Origin: an uncultured Burkholderiales bacterium
Lineage (GTDB): Bacteria > Pseudomonadota > Gammaproteobacteria > Burkholderiales > Burkholderiaceae_C
Length of the DNA stretch: 8,020 bases
Assembly (NCBI GenBank): GCA_903856875.1
Contig: CAIODE010000369.1
Location: 1 to 8,020 of the forward strand
Reading direction: 5' to 3'
This document shows, piece by piece, positions 1-6,731 of the stretch. The notes below the pieces were generated by a model. The model saw only the letters and a program-made list of their open reading frames with translations. It was not told the origin of the DNA and ran no database searches. A program made the translations under genes and the position numbers. The first letter of the stretch is position 1. The number at the start of each line of letters is the position of its first letter.

Positions 1-53
1 GCCGATTTTTTAGCTGCGGCTGTTGTGGGTGCCGCTTTTTTTGCAGTTGCCAT
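1..53 (-). CDS. Histone H1-like Lys/Ala-rich protein, N-terminal fragment
   Basis: Only the first 17 codons lie in the window. The gene reads leftward from an ATG at 53 and continues past position 1. The visible peptide is MATAKKAAPTTAAAKKS, which has the composition of bacterial histone H1-like proteins: repeated Lys-Lys-Ala and Ala-Pro blocks, basic and intrinsically disordered. Such proteins bind DNA non-specifically and are thought to help compact the nucleoid. The start is well supported by an AAGGAG ribosome binding site nine bases upstream. From memory, genes of this type often lie just downstream of nrdB in Comamonadaceae; I have not verified this. It could belong to another Ala/Lys-rich family such as AlgP-like proteins, since only the N-terminus is visible. 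Confidence 0.75.
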   Translation of the reverse strand, partial: MATAKKAAPTTAAAKKS

Positions 54-62
54 GATTTTTTT

Positions 63-68
63 CTCCTT
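63..68 (-). promoter_or_regulatory. Strong Shine-Dalgarno site of the histone-like gene
   Basis: On the minus strand AAGGAG is followed by nine bases, mostly A, and then the ATG at 53. It is the best ribosome binding site in the window and fixes the start of the partial gene. Strong translation would suit an abundant nucleoid protein, but that is inference. Confidence 0.8.
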
Positions 69-99
69 GATCAATTAGAAAAATCAACAGAGGGACACA

Positions 100-124
100 C
101 TTTGCGAATGTTGGAGCCGCAAAG
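100..124 (-). repeat. Inverted repeat, 7-bp arms, upstream of histone-like gene
   Basis: CTTTGCG (100-106) and CGCAAAG (118-124) are perfect reverse complements separated by 11 bases. In leftward RNA this is a small stem-loop about 32 bases upstream of the histone-like ribosome binding site. No T-run follows, so it does not look like an intrinsic terminator. It is the third of three consecutive folds in this gap. Confidence 0.5.
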
Positions 125-127
125 CGA

Positions 128-162
128 TTCAAGGTGCTGAAGACTGGCTTCAACACCTTGAA
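128..162 (-). repeat. Long stem-loop (15 bp) downstream of nrdB
   Basis: The outer arms TTCAAGGTG (128-136) and CACCTTGAA (154-162) match perfectly, and the inner arms TGAAG (138-142) and CTTCA (148-152) match perfectly around a five-base loop. The single position between them (137/153) is C against A on the plus strand but a U-G wobble in leftward RNA. The minus-strand transcript therefore forms an uninterrupted 15-bp stem, which suggests the structure works in RNA made from the nrd direction. No U-tract follows, so it is more likely an RNA 3'-end or processing structure than a classical terminator. Confidence 0.6.
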
Positions 163-169
163 CACGGGA

Positions 170-214
170 AAACCTCACCCCAGCGCCGCTGAGAGCGGGC
201 ATGGCATGAGGTTT
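170..214 (-). terminator. Nested stem-loop just after nrdB, possible terminator
   Basis: Eight-base arms AAACCTCA (170-177) and TGAGGTTT (207-214) enclose a GC-rich inner hairpin, CCGCT (186-190) with AGCGG (194-198). In leftward RNA the fold begins 25 bases after the nrdB stop codon, and the distal arm runs into TTTTCCC, only a short U-run. It could be a weak or Rho-assisted terminator or an attenuating structure between nrdB and the histone-like gene. The pairing is plain in the sequence, but the terminator role is inferred. Confidence 0.4.
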
Positions 215-239
215 AAACAGAATAGTCATGTTTGAATGT

Positions 240-1442
240 TTAATCCCAAGACAGGGCGCCGCCCGACTGGTATTCAATGACGCGGGTCTCGAAGAAATTG
301 CGTTCTTTCTTCAAGTCAATCATTTCGCTCATCCATGGGAAGGGGTTCTCTTCGTTGGGGAAGAGGGCTTCCAAGCCAATTTGCGTGGCACGGCGGTTGG
401 CGATGTAGCGCAGATAGCCTTTGAACATGGAAGCGTTAAGGCCAAGCACGCCGCGTGGCATGGTGTCTTCGGCATAACGGTATTCGAGTTCAACGGCTTT
501 CAAGAACAACTCATTGATTTCGGCTTTGAAGTCAGGGGTCCACAACTGGGGGTTCTCGAGCTTGATCTGGTTGATCAGGTCGATGCCGAAGTTGCAGTGC
601 ATGGATTCGTCGCGCAGGATGTATTGGTACTGCTCGGCAGCACCGGTCATCTTGTTTTGACGGCCCAAAGCCAGAATCTGGGTGAAACCTACATAGAAGA
701 ACAAACCTTCCATGAGGCAAGCAAACACGATGAGCGACTTCAAAAGCGTCTGATCTGTTTCTTGAGTGCCCGTTTTGAAGTGCGGGTCCATGATGGCGTG
801 AATGAACGGAATCAGGAACTCGTCTTTGTCGCGGATGGACTGAACTTCGTTGTATGCGTTGAAGATTTCGCTTTCGTCCAGGCCCAAAGACTCAGTGATG
901 TACTGGTAGGCGTGGGTGTGAATGGCTTCTTCAAAGGCTTGGCGCAGCAAGAACTGGCGGCACTCAGGCGCCGTGATGTGGCGGTAGGTGCCCAAAGTGA
1001 TGTTGTTGGCAGCCAAAGAGTCGGCAGTCACAAAGAAGCCCAAGTTGCGCTTGACCAAGCGGCGCTCGTCTTCTGTCAAACCGTTGGGGTCTTTCCAGAG
1101 CGCAATGTCGCGGGTCATGTTGACTTCTTGCGGCATCCAGTGGTTGGCGCAAGTGGCGAGGTATTTTTCCCAGGCCCATTTGTATTTGAAGGGCACCAAC
1201 TGGTTGACGTCGGTTTGGCCGTTGATGATGCGCTTGTCAGCTGCGTTCACGCGGCGTGAGGCGCCTGTTGGTGCTGGCGCTGCGGCAGTAGACGGTGACA
1301 TCACTGGACTGGCAGTGCTAATAGGAGCTGTGGTGTTGAATGAAGACAGATCAGCAAGGCGGTCAGCAGGTGGGCCGCTTGGGGGGAAGCTTGGCATTGC
1401 AGGTTGCAATGCAGGTGTAGATGAATCGTTCCAGGACAACAT
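240..1442 (-). CDS. nrdB: Class Ia ribonucleotide reductase, small subunit (R2)
   Basis: NrdB houses the diiron centre and tyrosyl radical that start nucleotide reduction in NrdA, giving dNDPs for DNA synthesis in the cytosol. With the ATG at 1442 the protein has 400 residues. A TTG at 1454 would add four residues, but GGAAA just upstream of the ATG favours 1442. Metal ligands are D141, E172 and H175 for one iron, and E245, E279 and H282 (RDESMH) for the other. The radical tyrosine is Y179 in EAIHTHAY, matching E. coli E115/H118/Y122. C-terminal Y391 in the flexible tail is a likely radical-transfer residue. Residues about 6-60 are a Ser/Pro/Ala-rich low-complexity extension before the conserved [10 protein letters not shown]. 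nrdA lies 205 bases upstream on the same strand. The presence of the radical tyrosine and all ligands argues for an active class Ia enzyme. Confidence 0.97.
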   Translation of the reverse strand: MLSWNDSSTPALQPAMPSFPPSGPPADRLADLSSFNTTAPISTASPVMSPSTAAAPAPTGASRRVNAADKRIINGQTDVNQLVPFKYKWAWEKYLATCANHWMPQEVNMTRDIALWKDPNGLTEDERRLVKRNLGFFVTADSLAANNITLGTYRHITAPECRQFLLRQAFEEAIHTHAYQYITESLGLDESEIFNAYNEVQSIRDKDEFLIPFIHAIMDPHFKTGTQETDQTLLKSLIVFACLMEGLFFYVGFTQILALGRQNKMTGAAEQYQYILRDESMHCNFGIDLINQIKLENPQLWTPDFKAEINELFLKAVELEYRYAEDTMPRGVLGLNASMFKGYLRYIANRRATQIGLEALFPNEENPFPWMSEMIDLKKERNFFETRVIEYQSGGALSWD

Positions 1443-1461
1443 AGAAATTTCCAATGTATTA

Positions 1462-1490
1462 ATTATGAAAGCTTGCAGACGAAATGCAAA
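1462..1490 (-). promoter_or_regulatory. Candidate internal promoter before nrdB
   Basis: On the minus strand TTTGCA (1485-1490) and CATAAT (1462-1467) are separated by 17 bases. The match to sigma-70 boxes is 4/6 and 5/6. Transcription would start near 1455, giving a leader of about a dozen bases that includes the GGAAA ribosome binding site. AT-rich DNA yields such matches by chance, so this is only a candidate for separate nrdB expression. Confidence 0.25.
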
Positions 1491-1500
1491 GCAATGTTTT

Positions 1501-1515
1501 GAAATGAAATGAAAT
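1501..1515. repeat. GAAAT tandem triplet in nrdA-nrdB gap
   Basis: The pentamer GAAAT occurs three times head to tail. It lies in the AT-rich nrdA-nrdB spacer and is a possible site of slippage. No function can be read from it. Confidence 0.6.
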
Positions 1516-1564
1516 CACGCGAAAAAGTGTTGTGCTTTTGCATCGTCTTGTTTTGAATTTCTAG

Positions 1565-1580
1565 TCGAAGTTCGCTTCAA
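1565..1580 (-). repeat. Small tetraloop hairpin between nrdA and nrdB
   Basis: In leftward RNA the arms UUGAAG and CUUCGA pair over six base pairs, including one G-U wobble, closing a four-base CGAA loop. On the plus strand the same site has a four-pair core with a UUCG loop followed by six T residues, which superficially resembles a terminator. However, no rightward gene reads into it. It may influence processing or stability of the nrdA-nrdB message. Confidence 0.3.
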
Positions 1581-1620
1581 TTTTTTCGCGCTGATTTCTG
1601 AATGATGATCTCTTGAATGA

Positions 1621-1647
1621 ATTTTTTGAATTTAAAAATTTAAAAAA

Positions 1648-1648
<1 letters not shown>
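1621..1648 (-). repeat. AT-only inverted repeat at the nrdA stop codon
   Basis: Thirteen-base arms at 1621-1633 and 1636-1648 are complementary with one imperfect position (a G-T wobble on the plus strand, an A-C mismatch in leftward RNA). The stem is made almost wholly of A-T pairs and begins at the nrdA stop codon (1648-1650). Weak stability and the absence of a following T-tract make it a poor terminator, consistent with read-through into nrdB. Confidence 0.4.
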
Positions 1649-4557
<2,909 letters not shown>

Positions 4558-4657
4558 GGCGTTCTCTGTGATCAGGGGCAGTTCGGTTTTAATTTGTTTT
4601 GGTTCGACAAAGAGGTGGTTTTCTTGGTTTTCACTAGACCGTGACTTTGACGTTCAG

Positions 4658-4673
4658 ACACTATATATGGGGT
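4658..4673. promoter_or_regulatory. NrdR box 1, overlapping the nrdA -10
   Basis: ACACTATATATGGGGT matches the NrdR box pattern acaCwAtATaTwGtgt at 14 of 16 positions, including the invariant C and G. The site covers the proposed nrdA -10 element, so bound NrdR would block RNA polymerase. NrdR is a zinc-finger/ATP-cone repressor of nrd operons. Its gene is not in this window. Confidence 0.85.
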
Positions 4674-4688
4674 CTCAGATGATTTCAA
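4660..4688 (-). promoter_or_regulatory. Sigma-70 promoter of nrdA
   Basis: On the minus strand TTGAAA (4683-4688) and TATAGT (4660-4665) are separated by exactly 17 bases, a strong match to -35 and -10 boxes. Transcription would begin near 4653 and give an untranslated leader of about 95 bases before the nrdA ATG. The -10 lies inside NrdR box 1, and the -35 lies between the two boxes, one base from box 2. That geometry supports both calls. Confidence 0.75.
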
Positions 4689-4689
4689 G

Positions 4690-4705
4690 CCACTAGGGGT
4701 AGTGT
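4690..4705. promoter_or_regulatory. NrdR box 2, just upstream of the nrdA -35
   Basis: CCACTAGGGGTAGTGT has a perfect CACTA/TAGTG palindrome around a GGGG centre and matches 11 of 16 positions of the NrdR pattern; the AT-rich core is replaced by G. It starts 32 bases from box 1, about three helical turns, which is the paired arrangement expected for NrdR sites. The unusual core suggests weaker intrinsic binding helped by the neighbouring box. Confidence 0.75.
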
Positions 4706-4966
4706 ATGGGAATATCTGTGTGTCTGTACAAGCAAGGCTCTGTCGGGCGCTTAGACATCGTGGAATTGGGGCTGTTTTGGGGCAAAAAAAAGTTGGCTTG
4801 AAATCCGCATGAAATCTGCACGTTTTGTAGAAACGCTAGATTTGGTGCGGGTTTTCTTGCAATTACCTTCGCAAAACCTTACAAATAAATGCGTTACCAA
4901 TATTCCTGTGGGCCAATGCGTTGTGGACGCATGAAAAAGATTCAATTAAAAAGTAAAAATATCTTC
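4706..4966. other. Non-coding stretch between nrdA control region and ampD
   Basis: I find no convincing gene here. The only sizeable leftward reading frame starts at a TTG without a ribosome binding site and encodes a protein I do not recognise. The stretch becomes AT-rich towards ampD. It contains an 11-base copy (4795-4805) inverted relative to 4681-4691, a short hairpin at 4916-4932 and two AATGCGTT copies near 4887 and 4915. ampD presumably terminates near its left end, and the rest may be sequence upstream of the nrdA promoter. Confidence 0.5.
4916..4932. repeat. Small perfect hairpin ATGCGT/ACGCAT
   Basis: Six-base arms flank a five-base loop (TGTGG on the plus strand). No T-run follows in either direction. 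It could be a weak 3'-end structure of the ampD transcript or chance. Confidence 0.3.
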
Positions 4967-4988
4967 AAAAATTATTTTCAAAATAATT
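4967..4988 (-). terminator. Possible weak intrinsic terminator after ampD
   Basis: AATTATTTT and AAAATAATT (4970-4978 and 4980-4988) are perfect inverted repeats around one base. Opened to a realistic loop they give a seven-pair AU stem, followed in leftward RNA by five U residues. The fold touches the ampD stop codon. The stem has no G-C pair, so termination would be inefficient at best. Confidence 0.35.
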
Positions 4989-5557
4989 CAGTTCTTGGGA
5001 AAATACTGATGCGGCCACGCTACATTTTTCTGAAGCAATGCCCAATCGAAACCTGATCCAGGGTCTTTTTTTCGACCCGGTGCAATGTGTTCATGGCCCG
5101 CAATGTGCGCTATCGGATATTGTTGGCCCAGTGCCAAACAAAGTTGCGCCAGACTTTCATATTGAGCCGCTTCAAAGTTGTTGCCCTCTAAGCCTTCCAA
5201 CTCAATGCCAATGGAGTCGTCATTGCAATTGCTACGGCCTCGATAACTGGAAGCGCCAGCATGCCACGCGCGTTGTTCGCAACTCACAAATTGCCAAACT
5301 TTGCCCGTTCGTTCAATGAAAAAGTGACAGGAAACTTCCAAGCCTCGAATGGACTGGTAATAGGGATGGGCCTCCCAATCGAGTTGATTGGTGAAGAGTT
5401 GTTGAACGGCGCCGTTGCCAAACTCCCCGGGCGGCAGGCTGATGGAGTGCAGCACCAACAAGTCGATCAAGGCGCCAGTGGGGCGTGCGCCATGGTTGGG
5501 CGACTCGCATTTTTCAGCGCCTTGGCACCAGCCCTGTTGCCAAATGTCAAAGCTCAT
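4988..5557 (-). CDS. ampD: AmpD, 1,6-anhydro-N-acetylmuramoyl-L-alanine amidase
   Basis: AmpD is a cytosolic zinc amidase that splits the peptide from anhydro-muropeptides during cell-wall recycling; in bacteria with ampR/ampC its loss derepresses beta-lactamase. The 189-residue protein begins at ATG 5557 (MSFDIWQQGW), five bases after the stop of the upstream gene. A TTG at 5608 would add 17 residues lying inside that gene and is less likely. Family signatures are VLHSISLPPGEFG, RAWHAGASSYRGR, NDDSIGIELEG and GHEHIAPGRKKDPG. Zinc ligands H37, H155 and D165, catalytic E119 and K163 all correspond to E. coli AmpD H34, H154, D164, E116 and K162. Length matches the family (about 185). No ampE, ampR or ampC lies nearby, so a recycling role is the safest reading. 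Confidence 0.96.
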   Translation of the reverse strand: MSFDIWQQGWCQGAEKCESPNHGARPTGALIDLLVLHSISLPPGEFGNGAVQQLFTNQLDWEAHPYYQSIRGLEVSCHFFIERTGKVWQFVSCEQRAWHAGASSYRGRSNCNDDSIGIELEGLEGNNFEAAQYESLAQLCLALGQQYPIAHIAGHEHIAPGRKKDPGSGFDWALLQKNVAWPHQYFPKN

Positions 5558-5562
5558 GGCGC

Positions 5563-5850
5563 TCAGATTGGCTTGTCGCCTGAGGCTTGGCGGTGAGAGT
5601 CTGAGCAATATCGGCCGGCTTGGCCTTTCACCATGTCGGGTTCGGGCAGGTGAACGCCGCAGTGATCACAGGCGAGCATGGCGCTGGGTTGTTGCAAGGC
5701 ATCGTTTGCATTGGCTTGGCCGCCGCCTTGGGCTTGTCTTGAGTCCTGGTTAGGCTTGTCTTGTTGTTTTTCTTTGATTGCATTCAGGCGATTCCTTCGC
5801 CACAACCAGACGCCAAACAAAATGGCCAGCAAAAAGATGAAAAATTTCAA
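5563..5850 (-). CDS. PP0621-type small membrane-anchored zinc-ribbon-like protein
   Basis: This 95-residue protein has one hydrophobic N-terminal segment (residues about 2-17) followed by Arg-Arg, a Gln/Gly/Asn-rich linker (about 28-55) and a compact C-terminal motif. The motif has C61-x2-C64-G-V-H-L-P-E, then Y81-C82-S-D-S-H86, and could bind one zinc through C61, C64, C82 and H86. The arrangement resembles proteins annotated as the PP0621 family, whose function is unknown to me. With the Arg pair after the segment, the C-terminal domain probably faces the cytoplasm (inference). The start must be TTG at 5850, because an in-frame stop lies eight codons upstream and no ATG precedes the hydrophobic segment. 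The TTG overlaps the TGA of the upstream gene. ampD starts five bases after its own stop. Confidence 0.8.
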   Translation of the reverse strand: MKFFIFLLAILFGVWLWRRNRLNAIKEKQQDKPNQDSRQAQGGGQANANDALQQPSAMLACDHCGVHLPEPDMVKGQAGRYCSDSHRQASGDKPI

Positions 5851-6653
5851 AGGCTTCGTCCCAAAATGACTTCAAGTACAAAGCGCGATCCGGCGTAGGC
5901 GAACAATAGAAATGCTGAGCCTGTGTAAAGCACCCGCACAGCACGTCGGCCACGCCAACCAAACTGATGGCGTCCGAGCAAAAGGGCGCCAAAAGTGAGC
6001 CAAGACAAAACAGAAAACACTGTTTTGTGATCCCACTTCCAATGAACGCCGGCGGCGCCGTAAAGCTGTTCGCCAAAAACAAAGCCTGCAATGAGGGTGA
6101 AGGTGAGCAAAATAAAGCCAATTAGCACAAATCGGAACATCAGGCGCTCAAGCGTGAGCAAGGGCAGGCCGCTTTGGTTTTCGTTGCCTTTGCGAATTTC
6201 AATTTCGGCGCTGGTCATGAGTGCTGCGTGAACCACCGCCGCTGCAAACATGCCATAGGACGCAATGCCCAAAGCCCAGTGCAGGGGCAACCATATAGAA
6301 GCTGACACCTGAAGAGCTTGACCTGGGAAGTACCAAGACATTGCCACTGCGGCACTGCCCAAAGCCGCCATGGCCCAACGCGCTTTGAACTTTGGAAAGT
6401 ATTGGCTCTCAACCGTGTAAGCCGTTAAGACCCACCAGATGGTGACGGACAAAGCCGGTGCAAAACCAAATCGGGGTGTTTCGCCCCACAAGCCCAAGCC
6501 CAGCGTGCATGCGTGCATGATCCAGGCCAACCACAGGTATCGGCGAGTCAAGTTGGGGCCCATTCGATCTGCTACCAGAGCAGGAATGCCATAGGCGATG
6601 ACGGTTAAAACGGTCAACCACATCGCCAATTCAGAGGGACTGGCTAAAATCAT
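5847..6653 (-). CDS. CcsA/YpjD-like inner-membrane protein (cytochrome c assembly family)
   Basis: This 268-residue protein has about eight hydrophobic segments and belongs to the cytochrome c assembly (CcsA/HemX-like) family; E. coli YpjD is the closest relative I recognise, and it also adjoins ffh. The signature is a WKWDHK motif (residues 205-210) in GVHWKWDHKTVFSVLSW, a variant of the CcsA WxWDPK motif, followed by GRHQFGWRGRRAV. Histidines H47, H125, H142, H204 and H209 are candidate haem ligands. Members with a full tryptophan-rich domain export haem for cytochrome c maturation. This short form lacks a clear canonical WWD stretch (only IWWVLTAY near 72-79), so a haem-handling role is inferred. 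The ATG at 6653 has AGGAAG only one base away, unusually close; M11 (6623) is an alternative without a ribosome binding site. It heads the leftward cluster with the zinc-ribbon gene and ampD. Confidence 0.88.
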   Translation of the reverse strand: MILASPSELAMWLTVLTVIAYGIPALVADRMGPNLTRRYLWLAWIMHACTLGLGLWGETPRFGFAPALSVTIWWVLTAYTVESQYFPKFKARWAMAALGSAAVAMSWYFPGQALQVSASIWLPLHWALGIASYGMFAAAVVHAALMTSAEIEIRKGNENQSGLPLLTLERLMFRFVLIGFILLTFTLIAGFVFGEQLYGAAGVHWKWDHKTVFSVLSWLTFGALLLGRHQFGWRGRRAVRVLYTGSAFLLFAYAGSRFVLEVILGRSL

Positions 6654-6664
6654 GCTTCCTAGTT

Positions 6665-6709
6665 TAGCGTTTTGAGCCGCTGCAATCTGGCAATGGACTC
6701 AAAAGCTAG
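6665..6709. repeat. Imperfect inverted repeat in the divergent ccsA-like/ffh gap
   Basis: TAGCGTTTTGAG (6665-6676) and CTCAAAAGCTA (6699-6709) are reverse complements apart from one extra base, with seven perfect inner pairs. They lie 22 bases apart in the 78-base gap between the divergent starts. They could form an operator or a stem in either transcript, or be chance. No strong promoter is visible here; TATGAA (6715-6720) is a possible rightward -10 without a good -35. Confidence 0.35.
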
Positions 6710-6731
6710 CGGTTTATGAAAAATTTTCTTT

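Noticed and set aside
71..277. Leftward 68-codon frame between nrdB and the histone-like gene
   Set aside because: It starts with a TTG inside nrdB and runs through the three stem-loops; there is no ribosome binding site and no recognisable protein.
228..1259. Long open frame of 343 codons on the plus strand opposite nrdB
   Set aside because: It is exactly antisense to a clear nrdB and is explained by codon bias of that gene; the translation resembles no family I know and has no ribosome binding site.
988..1512. Plus-strand open frame of 174 codons over the nrdB N-terminal region
   Set aside because: It is antisense to nrdB and its upstream gap, with no recognisable domain.
1571..1586. Plus-strand terminator-like hairpin with TTTTTT
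   Set aside because: There is no rightward gene to terminate, and the stem has only four pairs on that strand.
4631..4646. Possible third NrdR box (CACTAGACCGTGA)
   Set aside because: By my count it matches only about 9 of 16 positions, and its distance from box 1 (27 bases) breaks the helical spacing of the other two.
4920..4932. DnaA-box-like TCCACA on the minus strand
   Set aside because: It matches only 6 of 9 bases of TTATCCACA, is a single site, and no cluster or AT-rich unwinding element suggests an origin.
4751..4945. Leftward 64-codon frame upstream of nrdA
   Set aside because: It has a TTG start, no ribosome binding site, and AT-rich non-coding composition.
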